64,000 bases of DNA from Tanypteryx hageni (lineage: Eukaryota > Arthropoda > Insecta > Odonata > Petaluridae), in NCBI GenBank assembly GCA_028673005.1, contig CM054116.1:21925840-21989839 (forward strand), written 5' to 3'. The notes beneath the pieces are model-generated. The model made no database searches. It was not told the origin of the DNA and was given only the letters and a program-made list of their open reading frames with translations. This document shows positions 10,578-22,175 of the stretch, in pieces. The translations under genes were made by a program, and so were the position numbers. Every line of letters begins with the position of its first letter. Position 1 is the stretch's first letter.

Positions 10578-10916
10578 TTAACGAGGGTTTGCGCCTTTAC
10601 TGATCATCATTAATTTGAGTGTGTTCATACCTGCTCTTTTTGCACATGCAAGGACCTTCAGCATCACCTTTGATTCCTCTCTGCATGCCATGGCCTCATC
10701 ACCAGCTGCAAACACGCCATGAGAAAGACACTGCCAAAATAGGCATTTCATTGGCATTATAGATTTGCACAGCAGTAAGATTATTATCCACAACAAACTT
10801 GGAAAATTTATAAATAAATTTCTCTGCAGTATCTGAATCTCTGCAATAGGCCTGAAATAAGCAACCTTCACTTCCTTGTAGCTGAAGCTATTTAAAAAAT
10901 ACTCCATTGACATCAT
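10578..10916 (-). pseudogene. Tigger/pogo transposase fragment
   Basis: The minus strand carries, in two frames, a stretch typical of Tigger/Jerky-type DDE transposases. One frame gives GVFAAGDEAMA....VMLKVLACAKRAGMNTLKLMMISKGANPR. Family members have a similar block, with VLACANAAG and GKSANPR. The preceding YNADETG catalytic block is degenerate. The fragment is short, frameshifted and inactive. The same piece lies in each full unit. Confidence 0.7.
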
Positions 10917-11096
10917 TTACCAGTGTAGTGTTTTACAGATACTCATAGCTATACTTTCGTCAATGTCTATGTAAAATTTTAATAATAAATCTTTTTTTTG
11001 CGTCTTAGACAGTAGAACTAATTATGTCATATTATTCGTTTTTACACAAAATAATTTTTCCTTATATTTCGATAATGCTAGAAATACGCGAAACAC

Positions 11097-11363
11097 ATTG
11101 GATAGCGTATGGAAAGGGGTGACGCCCAACAAAAAGCGTATCTCCCTGCCGTACACCAGTCATTGTGTATCGCCTTCCAATTTGTCTCGCGACGAATTTG
11201 TTTCGCAATGAAATTGTTACGCGACAAATTTGTCTAGCGTTGTATTGATGCACGATGAGTTTGTCGTGCGATCTATTGATGCGTGACGACTATTTACGTG
11301 TGATGAATTAATGCGCAGCGAATCGAAGCATGACGAATTGACGCGCGATCGATTGACCGCGGT
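11097..11363. mobile_element. Foldback half (centre plus right arm)
   Basis: It begins near the inverted centre (GGCGTATGG-like and CCCTGCCGTACACCAG) and continues through right-arm sub-repeats ending GATTGACCGCGG. The left arm is absent. Small open frames across it are by-products of the repeat. Confidence 0.6.
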
Positions 11364-12226
11364 ATGTTTACAGTATACGATTTCGCACTCGAATTAAAGA
11401 CGAACGCGGTTTTTCGCAAGCTGAAATTTGGGATTGCATTCAATACGGTATTGGTATTGGCAGGAAAATTTTATGATTTTAAACAAGCCTTTCACTCTCA
11501 GTTGATCATCAAATACTACATTAAAAATGAATTCCTTGGTCATCAGAGGGTCAGCATTATCATGGATATAATCCTTTATCTCATCTCGACCACAAATAGT
11601 TAGACTTCCCTATTATTTTCATAATTGGAAAATTTTAATCAACTCTTTCCAATCAATATCAAATCACGAAATTGCACAAGGATCTGCCCTAAGGCCATCA
11701 CTTTTCCTTTTGTATGTGAACAATATATGCCGCCCTGAACCAAAACCAGTCAACTCTACTGAAATCTACTTTACCAATGATATTTCTCAACTTATAACAG
11801 CCTCAACACTGGAGCAACTAAACTCAGATAATTCCATTGCAACAAACAAAATTCAAAGGTGGTCAGAAACCAACACCTTATTACTCAACCTATATAAAAC
11901 AAATTTTCTACAATATCGTTCATACCAAGGATACCAAACACCACTATCCGCAACCCATAAATGGTCATCCTATCTTAAAAGTTCCCTACACAAGTTTTCT
12001 TGGTATGCACATTTCAGATACCCTTGATTGGATCCGTCGCACTGGATCAATCTCTAAGAAAACTGTGACCGCTATTTTCATTATAATATCCTTATATGAC
12101 AAAGTGACAGCTAGTATCCTTCTTGCAGTTTATTATTACCCACATATACATCCACCTCAAATATGGCATACTTTTCTGGGGCACATCCTCTCATGCAGGG
12201 GCAGACTGTATCAAATGACCCAGTAA
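11364..12226 (+). pseudogene. Decayed non-LTR reverse transcriptase, unit 1
   Basis: This is the same fossil as at 3622-4496, with FYDFKQAF (motif A), QGSALRPSLFLLYVNN (motif B), YFTNDISQL in place of FADD, and FLGMHISDTLDW after a frameshift. Compared with the 3622 copy it lacks a short insert between KFG and FNTVLV. Confidence 0.7.
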
Positions 12227-15184
12227 CTTGTGAGGAAAACCGGATAAACCCCCTCCCGTCACATTAGTAGCCGAGAGTGGATCCAATCTTATTCAAAACC
12301 ACATAATATAATGGAAATTTTTTTAATCGAGAAGAATGTATTGTTAAAACAAATAATATACAAATTTCAAGGGACCATCATCCCCTGACCTTACTGATGT
12401 AGGCGGTAGGGTGGACTCATTCGCCATTACATTTCACACCAGAATATGTCGGGTGAAAGCTTGAAATAATTATTCTTGTTTTCCATTTGAATAGCATGTG
12501 AATGCTTCGAATTCCGAGTGCGGGATTTAACGGAGGGAGCGAATATTATGACAAAAAAGGAAAGCAGGAGGGTATAAGAAATCCTAAGGAAACACGGTCG
12601 ATTCAAGTATCAATAAACTTCCTCTGTTCTACTATCCATCACGTCCTCTTCTAGTTGTGGCCATTTAGGACCAACCTTACGAAGACTATGTTTCTCCTGT
12701 CACCTTCAGTTTATTCCTCTTGTTTTCTACATTCATGGATGTTTTTCTGTGGAAGCTGAACCGAAACGAAATCCTGCCGCTCAGTTTCCGTGCGTTTTTG
12801 CGTATTGAATCAACTCAAGTATTATAGGTAATAGTGTAGGATCTTAACAAATCGATACTATAATGGTAATGTTTCCTTTATCATCTGAAATTCACATCAT
12901 TTGAGTCACGTTGTTTTCGTGTATTGTCGACGACATTTTTTAATGTAAAAGTTTAATTTGGTTTTCCAATTTCTTTATGAAAACTCGTGTATTTAAAGAT
13001 CTACGATACTTAAAATAATATTTTATTATTCCAAAAATAATAGATTATTGTAAAAAGCACGTCAGTCTACTAAAAGTACTAGTGGAACTGTCCGTCGAAA
13101 CGATGAATTGGCATTACCAAAGAATAAAATTCAAAATTTCCATTTACGGTTTTCTTATAATTCAAGTGCATTGCACATAACTTCGATAAAACTCGTATGT
13201 TAACCGATTATCTCTTCAAACCAAAGCTTCCGTTGCTATGTAAACAAAGTGAAAAGGAAACGAAATCAAAAATGCTTATGATTGAAATTTACGTAGTATA
13301 TTATTTGTTTAAATGTATTCTCGCATATCCTTATATATTTTTAAATGATTTATTCATGTTATGAAAAGTCGAAAGGTTATTTCAAAATGCAAAATAAGGC
13401 AGAAAACTCGACGAACACCTTAACATCTTTGTGGAAAAGTCCGTCAATATGCATGGAAAGGCATGCTTACGTATAATATGTCTTCGTACAAATTATACTT
13501 TGACATTATTTATTCGCGTCTTTAAGATATTAACGTTCGATTTCAAAATGCAAAATAAAGTAACATGGTACATTGAGTTTTGTTCATCGGGGTACGTTCT
13601 GTTAATGGCGACGCACACTGAATGCCCATGCGGATAAAATCGATCAAATATAATTATCACGATTTGTCTGAATCCCCCTAAAAATCATGTCTACAGAAAA
13701 ATACGTATACGTATTAGATCTTATTAAGTAATATATCCACGTGTATGCTTAGGCGGATCGAAACGACAAGAAGGGATGTTTGCAGGTTTCCCCTGGTACA
13801 GAAGTGCTGTTCGTCAAATTCGCTGTTGTAGGTATAATCGTATACTAAGTAATTTGCTTCGAAATCATAAAATATAATCAGGAGTTTATTAGTATATTAT
13901 TTACTAAAACATAATATATTACAGAATTTGGATTAGTTTGATACCCATAAAGCCCTGTTTTCTTCATCCGGTCCAAATACGCCATTTTAGTTGTGTTAAC
14001 GCATAGGCCATATATACAAATATTGGCAGCAATCGGTGCAGCAAGTTCTATACGAATTTCTCAATGGCGAATCCATAATATATTCAAGGCAGATTGCTTT
14101 TCCAAGAATATTTGACGTAATCGAGCAGTTCTATTATACTAGGAATTACTCCGAGTACACCATAAGCCCTGAATTTTCGTTCCTCAATTGTGCGATCGAT
14201 GTTTACAGTAACATTTACTATTGTATGTATTGTATTGTAAAGTTTTACCATTAATATAATTACGCATTAGCGTCTTAAATACCATTCACATGAATAGATG
14301 CACCGAAGCCTTTAAAGCCGAAATAAAATTATGTGGATTGTGGCGATACTATTAGCCAAAACGTAAAAAATAAACAACTTCTCGGTTACCGAACACACGT
14401 AAGTAGATGTATCGATTTATGTTGCGATAAATCTTTCAATGTTTCAGTGATAAAGGATAACAATGTTCTAATATTCTTTAAAAATCATTTGGGTCACTTT
14501 GAGAGTATTCATAGACTATATTTAACCCATTTGTACCCTGGAAAATGTTGACAAATTTTGCGCTTAAAGGATGATTTAGAGCGATTTAACATGTTATACA
14601 ACAAAACATGTACAGAATTAAAATATTCAGTCCTTCTTGCGTAAAATAAGCCATTTCAAGTAATCGTAAATTAACATCTATGTATATTTATATCCACGTC
14701 AGTGAAGATCTGCATGGCATTTTGGGGTTTCTCTACGACATTTACCATGCATTTTATGGAAAGAGTATTTCGTTAACCCCACGGGGTACGAGAGACCCCA
14801 CGGTCTGAAATCCTAGACTAAATCCTTCCCTTCGTCCGTAGCTTGGCCCATGAAACTTTTGAATTACACGGCTCTTATGGTGTCCGAGTTATTATCGCAC
14901 AAACATTCTCTTTTATATATTACATTATTACCACGAAATCAATCCAGATAGCAACCGATATCAACAGTGCACGTTGTGTATTGTTTGGTATCCATCAACA
15001 AACGGTCTACGTTTATAAAACGAGAAAGACTGGGCGATTCATACTATCAGATAATTTTACATTTATTATTAGACAATTAGTCAATTTTATCGTTTTTGTA
15101 GTTATAAAGTATTCTTTATTGTTTAAAAGTATATTTCTAGTCCTGTTTAATCTACGCGGCATCTTTTTTTAAATTTATTTTCAG
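12227..15184. other. Non-coding DNA upstream of carrier copy 1
   Basis: No coding exon could be supported in these 2.96 kb. 12227-12955 is shared with the gene-less partial unit. Part of it (about 12535-12720), with AATAAACTTCC followed by a T/C-rich stretch, has the look of an old LTR end, but no pair or primer site was found. A short text TTTCAAAATGCAAAATAA occurs twice (near 13380 and 13540). The promoter and any untranslated first exon of the carrier should lie here. They cannot be placed. The segment ends with the acceptor TTTATTTTCAG at 15184. Confidence 0.45.
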
Positions 15185-15217
15185 GAATAGGTGGCCTGAA
15201 TTCTTCCAAAGTAAGGA

Positions 15218-18200
15218 ATGTCAAGAGCGTCGGAGGTAAGTTGCCTTCCCAGATTTTACGTTTTTAACGTAAATATGTGATATCGGTGCTTCAAAGTCGC
15301 CTTTAATCTCGCATTACCTTTTTGCATACACATAATTTCTACAGTCGCACGGAATTTTTCAGCATTTATCTCGAATTAAGACTTCATTGTTCGATTCTTT
15401 TGATAACGTGAAAATGTATGGGAATGGAAATACTCTCATTTACTAGTTCTACGAGTTTTATTTAAATCTATTTTGATATGATCAACACTTTACGACATAT
15501 GAATGAAAGTTCAGTTTTTGTCACCAGTAAAATGGCTTGCGTAATTCAATTATGTGCTTTTCTTTTTGCCTTTGACTCAAAGTCCTAAGTATCAACTTTC
15601 ATGATAATCCGTTAGGTAGGAGCCGAGAACGAACATGAGGACGGTCGGACGTACAGACCGAAGCTAATAGGCACTCATGCTGGAAGCCAAACGCTCCTAA
15701 AAAAAGCGAAACACACTAAGTAAAGTACTTCATAAAGGCATACTGCTGAAACCTAAGTAAACAATTAAATGTTCTTCTGAATTACCACGTTGCATGTAAA
15801 ACAAACCTACTGTCCCTCATGTGAACTTATTTTTATCGAATTTCACAATTATTTTCTCGTGTCTAACTGGAGCAGTACGTGTGTTTCCGTGTCACCGTAT
15901 GGGCGATAAGAAAATTGTCTTAATTTAACCTTGCCTGCTGTTTCTACGACTACGAAACATTTGTTCCTTATATTAAATCATCGATAATGAGATTGTTTTT
16001 TATTACGATCAATAAACAAAACATAATCACAGACTACTTTCACAGAGTTGCTATGGAGTAACGATGTTTTCTCACGGACGGTTTCATTTCTCGCTCCAGG
16101 ATTCATCTCGCTCGAGGACTTCGATCAACGTGTGGGCGGGAGTCGCAGCTGGGATCACGGCTACCACGGTGACGGCCCCACTAGACCGGGCCAAGGATCA
16201 CTTCACGGTAAATTTACGGATGCACCTAAAATTCAACTGCTCTTTCTTCCGTCGCGGTCATTTTATATTCTGTTTGCACCCACTCCGTAAGAGGGTGACG
16301 CCTAAGCTAGTAACTCGGAGGAGGAGAGAGATTTAAAGCAGGGCCTTAAAATCGATGTAGGGAAATGGCAATTGATTAGTATACCGGACGCGAAAAAAAT
16401 AACGCCATGCCGACTAACTTTCACTTTTCGGCTACGGCGACTGCGCGACTTGAGAGAAAAGATACCCTATTTCATGACGAGACCCGCGGCGCATGAGACT
16501 TGCTGTTGATTTTGAGGTACATTTAAAATTCGTACCGTTTTCACTCTTAAATGGAAGTTTTGCTTGCGTGAGTCGCACCTAATCATGGATGCGTCGAATT
16601 ACTCGATGGCAATCGAAATTGAGCCTTGAATCGCTCTTGAAACTTGGCTACTTCCACCGACGAATAGGAGTGCGCCAACTAAAAAAACGCCCACTGTCAA
16701 TGACGCTTGAGCTAATGTGCGCATTGTGTACTTTCTCAGAACCACAACAGACCGTTCGGGACGATGGCTGGCCTGAAATTCATCCGCCAATCGTGGAGAG
16801 AGCGAGGGCCGCGATACCTCTGGAGGGGTCACTCCGCCGCCTTGCTGAGAGTCGTCCCGTATGCCGCCCTTCAGTATTCGACGCACGAAAGGTACAAGTC
16901 CTTTCTCGAAGTGGACCAGGGTCCAGCCCAAGGGTACGTACGGAAATGTTCGATTCCCTCAAACGTTTGCTATTCCGGATAATAGATTCAGTGTGGGAGG
17001 AATGCACTTTTCCAAATTCCACTACCTTCTCTTTTCTGAACCGATTTTGTTTTGGTCGAGATTGTAGCGAGTTATGCATCCCGAAGGAACTCTAGCTGAT
17101 ATTTGAAAAGTGGCTCTACGTTCATCATTACGGTAACCTCACACAGAGGGATATGAGAGAGAATAATTATATTACTCGATTCATTTAACAATCGAAATGC
17201 GGGTGGATGTTTGCATTGCTCCTCATCCAACAGTAGTCGTCGCCAGTGGGAGTGCGCGTTTGTTCCGTAGCGTTAATCATCCTTATTCTTAGCGGGGGCA
17301 GGATACTGATTCACCTGCTCTGCTCGCTAGACCACGTTTCATTGCCAGCGTCTCTCATGCAGGGACTCCGTATCGAAGGGATGTGTTGCCGGCGCCCTCT
17401 CTGGAGTGACATCAGCCTCCCTGACCTATCCACTGGACGTAGTGAAGAACAGGATGGCTCAGGATGGCGGGAAAGGACACCTGTTTAAGGTAACTCGACG
17501 AAAAACATTCGAAAAATCTGTCTTAGCATGCCCCCTTAAATCACTATTTCGTGTGAAGCTTTGGTGACACAATTATTCCTTGTTCATTCGACTACGTAGC
17601 GATCACGGGTTCTTCCTCTTTTCAGAATCAACGGATAACACATTTTTATCCCTATGACTCACGTTCCATTTTCTCTTCATTCAGGCGTTCGCCCGAGTTT
17701 GGAAGGAAGGGGGAACGCGCGCGTTCTTCCGCGGTTTCACCCCGACCGTCATCGGGGTGATACCGTATTCCGGAATTAGCTTCGCCGCGTATAGCACGCT
17801 CAAGGAAAAAGCTGTCGGTGAGTAAATCTTCTTCACCCACTTCTTTGACTTGGTATCGCCGCCCAAACGTCTCATTCACACGCGAAATCCTTCGCGAGAC
17901 AAATCCTCTTACAAAACGAAGCACTCACCTCGCACCATGCTCGCACGCATTTGAGAGTTGAAATGCAATCGCGAGCTTTTACGAATCTCCTTTCGTCACT
18001 CATTGTCAGCTCCGATGATGGTTGCGCCTCGTTTCGCAGTCACTGAGGGGCGAAAGACTGACTGGTTTTGTTCACGCGCCTTCTTTGCAGTAATACGAAT
18101 GTGATACCACGTCATTAGCTGTTACTTTTGTTTGCAACTTTAAACAATACTCCTCACTTAAATGCTGTGTATTATTTAATGATCCAGGCGGCGATTCAGA

Positions 18201-18878
18201 CGAGGGCACCCATCCGGGAGTGACGCTTTTGTGCGGCGGCCTGGCAGGCCTCTTGGGCCAGGCGATCTCCTACCCCTTTGATGTGGTGCGGAAGCAGATG
18301 CAAAACACGCGTCGCACTGCTACTAATAAGGCCTCAATGACGAAGACGTTGTTTAATATCTACAGGTGAGCTTGAAAAACGCGGACCATCCGTAGTTTTT
18401 AATAATGATGCACCGTGGCTCTCTCTCTCACCCACTCCTCCTGTGCAGCTAATTAACGAGCTTTCGAATATTATGTGGCAGCAGAATGATGCATGCATTT
18501 GTGTCACGCATTTGATGTGAACCAAAAAGATATCCCTTGACAACTACTCTCCTACCAAAATATTTCTGTTTTTCCTCTCTCCGTGCTACCTTTAACCTCA
18601 CTCCGAAATTCTGCCAAATGAGGCTTCCGAGATCATTGCTGCCGAACGTTATCGCGCTCTCGACTAGCCACCTTACCCAGTACCCTTACCTCCCTTCAAC
18701 CTAAAATCTACCGGAATTCTCGTGGTTATAAGCGTCTTTGCTCTTCAATTACAGGAAGCACGGATTGAGAAATGGGCCCTTCAGAGGCTACAGCATGAGC
18801 TGGGTGAAAGGTTTCGTAGGCGCCGCCATCAGTTTCTACGCGTTCGACGCATTGACCGAACGCGCAAGAGAAAAATAG
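15218..18878 (+). CDS. SLC25A42-like mitochondrial carrier, copy 1 (seven exons)
   Basis: Coding exons: 15218-15235, 16100-16207, 16740-16933, 17363-17489, 17685-17817, 18188-18365, 18755-18878. All introns are GT-AG with matching phases (0,0,2,0,1,2), giving 293 residues. The start is fixed by in-frame stops just upstream (TAA at 15212). The product is a six-helix inner-membrane solute carrier with three repeats: PLDRAK at 33-38, PLDVVK at 130-135, PFDVVR at 223-228. RVVPYAALQYS.HE.YK (79-95), GVIPYSGISF (173-182), GLLGQAISYPFDVVRKQMQ and YSMSWVKG match SLC25A42, which moves coenzyme A, and fly dPCoAC. It is unusual that the acidic residue of the second signature is R64, G158 and H255. Length is normal for the family. 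This copy has Pro261 where the others have Leu. Substrate is inferred. Confidence 0.9.
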
Positions 18879-20079
18879 ACTCGCAGACAGGTTATCTCCA
18901 GTGGCGCCTGTATTCCTGGCACGACCCAGCACGGAATCCGGTAGGTGGCATTCTATTACTTGCGATTTTCACTTGTAAATACACCATCGATACATTGATC
19001 CGGAGGGTATCTTTATTTTCACCAGCAACGAACCATTTCGCCGGTCGAGGCCACGGGTTGCGGATTCGTGGATCAAAGGAGAAATTCCTGTCGAGTAAGT
19101 AGTCGCGGGCAATGGGCTTCGATGGACACCACCCGGAGCCTTGACGGCTCGAGATTCCTTATTCTATGCTCCATAGGAAACGATCACATTCGAGGTATCT
19201 GAGCCTCCTACTCCGGAAACGAGGTGGCGAATTGCCAAATTTACCATGTGCATTGCAACGTATTCCGAATCCTTAGGGGTGTCGATATAAGATATTACAT
19301 CTACGCGTTGGACAAATTGAAATAGACAGCCTCATAACACGAAACGCCTAGGAAATCATTTATCCCGCCCCGGTATATTCGCCATTAAATCCTGAGAGCG
19401 TCTTCACTTTGCAGAACCTATCGAATCTGCAGCGTTTACATCAATCCTGCAGGATCGCAGGTTACGCATTAACGTTAAACTACGAATCTGGAAAGTGAGT
19501 CAGTCACCCAAGTGTTCCAAATGACGTCACCTACCTTACTTACCTCTCTGACCGCCAGGATAAAATTAAACTACTTATTAGTATTGCCAGATAGCCTTTT
19601 AAAATAAGGATTTAAATCATAAAAATTATAAATTATTTTTAAAGATATTTACCTGTAATATGGTAGAAGTACACCAAGTTTATTCCTAATTACACAAAAA
19701 CTCACACCCTCACGCATAAAATTATTTAAAAATTTATAAAAAATGCTCTTGATCATCTTATGCTCTATCCCAAAAATTTCTTTCAGATTGCTCCATCATG
19801 ATGGCAATTTCCTGGTAAGCAGTACCAAACTGAAGAGGACAGCTAATAACCACCCAAATGCGAGGTAAATGCCATTTATACATTCATCTGTCTTTTCAAG
19901 GAGGTCAACAATCAGTTTTGCTACAATTAGCATCATCAAGTGACACAGTATTTCCGCTAGCTCAATAAATAGCAAGAAAGAAAGTGGAGGGGGGAAAGAC
20001 GGGCGAGGTTTGACAGGACAGCGGGGATGATGATTTGTTGGTATTTGAGAGATGGTCAAAATGAAAAGACATACTTCAA
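18879..20079. other. 3' flank of carrier copy 1
   Basis: The stop TAG is followed by the 3' untranslated region. A possible ATTAAA polyadenylation signal lies at 19384-19389. It is not supported by other evidence. A 12-base palindrome ATCCTGCAGGAT is at 19444-19455. The minus-strand open frame at 19796-20101 has hydrophobic runs but resembles no family I know and overlaps Penelope-like debris, so it is not called as a gene. Confidence 0.4.
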
Positions 20080-20415
20080 TTGGCAACGCTTGATTTTTCA
20101 AAACGATTATATTTATAGTGAGCCATGTGTTCCTTGAAGCGTGTTATTAGTTTCCTTCTTGTTTGTCCTATGTACTTTTTGTCGCATAAATATATAAATA
20201 CAATATATAAATAAATATATAAATATAATCGTTTTGAAAAACCAAGCGTTGCCAACCACATCTTTGAAACAGGTCATAGTATACACGTAAACGATTTAAC
20301 ATTGATAACTTCAGCCAATAACTCACTAAACTCGTTAGAAAAACTTCACATTTACAAAAACCGCGATACACTTATGAACACGGACACATATTTCAACAAG
20401 ACCCTATACAAATAG
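20080..20415. pseudogene. GIY-YIG domain split into opposed halves, unit 1
   Basis: The minus strand (20080-20190) encodes KKYIGQTRRKLITRFKEHM followed by YNRFEKSSVAN, the N-terminal half of the GIY-YIG nuclease of Penelope-like elements. The plus strand (20224-20415, TAG stop at 20413) encodes YNRFEKPSVANHIFETGHS followed by an EKLHIYKN block, the C-terminal half. The two halves share the YNRFEK.SVAN segment as a 38-base inverted repeat (20080-20117 and 20218-20255, one mismatch) around a 100-base AT-rich loop. Penelope-like elements often leave inverted partial copies. Neither half makes an enzyme by itself. Confidence 0.75.
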
Positions 20416-20541
20416 ACAGATTTAAACGACACACATGCCGAAAAATCTTTCCGCGTTTCACTTGTTTCTTGGTCGTCTTCTTAATACTTTCCGTTTAAAA
20501 CCTGGCAGTTGGCTCCCAGTCACTGTTGAAACAGGTTTTAC

Positions 20542-20582
20542 CCCAATGCATTTCGCCCACCTTGTGGGCAAAATGCATTGGG
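20542..20582. repeat. 41-base hairpin, unit 1
   Basis: CCCAATGCATTT at 20542 pairs with AAATGCATTGGG at 20571, and inside it GCCCAC pairs with GTGGGC around a CTT loop. Only one base pair (C20554/A20570) is unmatched. It lies just beyond the split GIY-YIG piece. Function is unknown. Confidence 0.75.
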
Positions 20583-21742
20583 TGTTGTAACCCTCTAATT
20601 GTTTGGCTAAAGGAGTATTTTCCTTTATTAATCTTAGCCAAAGTTATTGAGCTACTATCAATTATCGTAGGATGTATCGTTACGCATTTAATCGATATTT
20701 CTTTAAACAAATGAACATAAGATAATATAATTGCATTTATTTCATTGCGATCTTACGATCCGGATTTCAATTAATACAGTACTAAGTTTTTAAAATACAT
20801 TTTTTAAATTCTGTTTTTCTTAAACAAAAATTTATAACAAACCATTTCATAATGAATGAAGGAACTAGCATACCTACACTGAATATGTGTTCAAAATATA
20901 CACCGAATACATTCAATGAGAGATAATTTTTTTTTCTGTTTTGACAATCTGCTAAATGGGCGATCGTCTTAGATTCGGGATCGTCTTGGATTTGGGTAAA
21001 AATGGCAATTAGCTATTGTTAAGGATTTAGTTTTCTTTTTACTTACAAATTTAAGTATGGAAGATGAAAATTTGAGAGAGAAGAATCTCATAAAAAAAGG
21101 AAACTGCCCCTGGAACAAAACCCAGGTCATTTTGAGGAAAAGGAACGTTTTGTTTTTTTCTCATAAAACAAATAAAATGGAAAAATGTTGCTCATTCGAT
21201 GAATTCCATGAGGGTGCATATGATTTCCTTCTGCTGGTCTAGGCATGCAGTGTCATGAGATGTTTCCTAAAGATGTACTTCCGAAGTTACACAAAAAAAT
21301 AATAATATAGCTTCATGGGGGATACTCAATATGGAAATGTAGTAGGGAGTCCATCCAGAGAAGTTTTCCCCAGGCCCCATATGTGTTAAAAGTAGCCCTG
21401 GATAAATGGAGGTGTTGATTCCATTGTTGGGAATTGTTAATGTCAGGCCCAGGAAATAATATTGCCATTAGATTCAACCGTAAAACATAAGAGTAAAGAG
21501 AGAATGTGGCCAAAGGAGCTAGTATATTATAATGGGTAATCAATTTCTGAATTATATTTTTACAAAATGGCGATTGGATAAAATTCTTGGCATATAAAGA
21601 GCAATAAATTAATTTACCATTATGATATATTTGCTCACATGCCCCACTTGTTCTTTGTCCACTTACTCATTTGACCACCTGCTCTTTTGGACTCGCACTT
21701 ATGTCAATTGCCCTTTTGGGATGGACCATTGTATTCTAACTC
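20583..21742. other. Spacer between Penelope-like fragments, unit 1
   Basis: No gene is supported. Open frames at 21057-21242 (+) and 21313-21543 (-) are kept in every unit only because the units are nearly identical. The minus frame, with RATFNTYGAWGKLLW, hints at a further reverse-transcriptase C-terminal scrap, but I am not sure. Confidence 0.4.
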
Positions 21743-22175
21743 CTATGTAAAACTAATAGAAGGATGGAGAGAATTCAAGTAATTAACAAATAGGTTCAAT
21801 TGTCTGTCAGCTCCTTTCCAAAAGCATAAAATATCTTCGAAATAGCAATGCCAGCAAACAACATATTGTATATTTGAATGGAATAATTTGCATTTAATGC
21901 AGTTCAAGAAAATGTCAGCTAATATAAGGGAGATAGGAGAGCCCATAGCTAGGCCTTCGTTTTGCCAATAAAACAATCTCAAAAAGAATATATGTAGTGA
22001 GAAAGAATCTTTGACACGTGCTTGATAACACATCTTCCGACACAAGCACAGCATCTTTCACTGGCATTGTTGAGGAAAGTTTTGTGATATCGAATGATGC
22101 CAATCCTGAATTTGGAGGTAATATCACATCCAGCAATCCCTTTGTTAGTTCTAGTTCACAACATGCATAAATAAT
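21743..22175 (-). pseudogene. Penelope-like reverse transcriptase fragment, unit 1
   Basis: Two overlapping minus frames give, in order, GLASFDITKLSSTMPVKDAV (motif A region), then after a frameshift GLAMGSPISLILADIFLN (motif B), CYFEDILCFW (degenerate motif C) and RQLNLFVNYLNSLHPSISFT. The order and spacing match Penelope-like reverse transcriptases. The orientation agrees with the minus-strand GIY-YIG half further left, so both may come from one element. Confidence 0.72.

Noticed and set aside
16048..16336. Two open frames across carrier exon 2
   Set aside because: Only residues coded by 16100-16207 in one frame match the carrier; the rest is intron, with a GT donor at 16208 and an AG acceptor before 16100.
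16589..17095. 168-residue open frame overlapping carrier exon 3 (and copies at 29750, 42914, 56076)
   Set aside because: It reads exon 3 in a different frame and continues through intron sequence; the frame in use is fixed by splice phases and by carrier motifs.
18722..19102. 126-residue Arg-rich frame over the last carrier exon
   Set aside because: It is the out-of-frame reading of exon 7 and its 3' flank. The phase carried over from exon 6 gives the conserved SMSWVKG frame instead.
19796..20101. 101-residue membrane-like protein on the minus strand, kept in four units
   Set aside because: Conservation reflects recent unit duplication only. It overlaps Penelope-like debris and has no recognisable family motif.
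20080..22175. A hammerhead ribozyme in the Penelope-like fragment
   Set aside because: Such ribozymes occur in terminal repeats of some Penelope-like elements, but I did not see the CTGATGA and GAAA core pair on either strand here.
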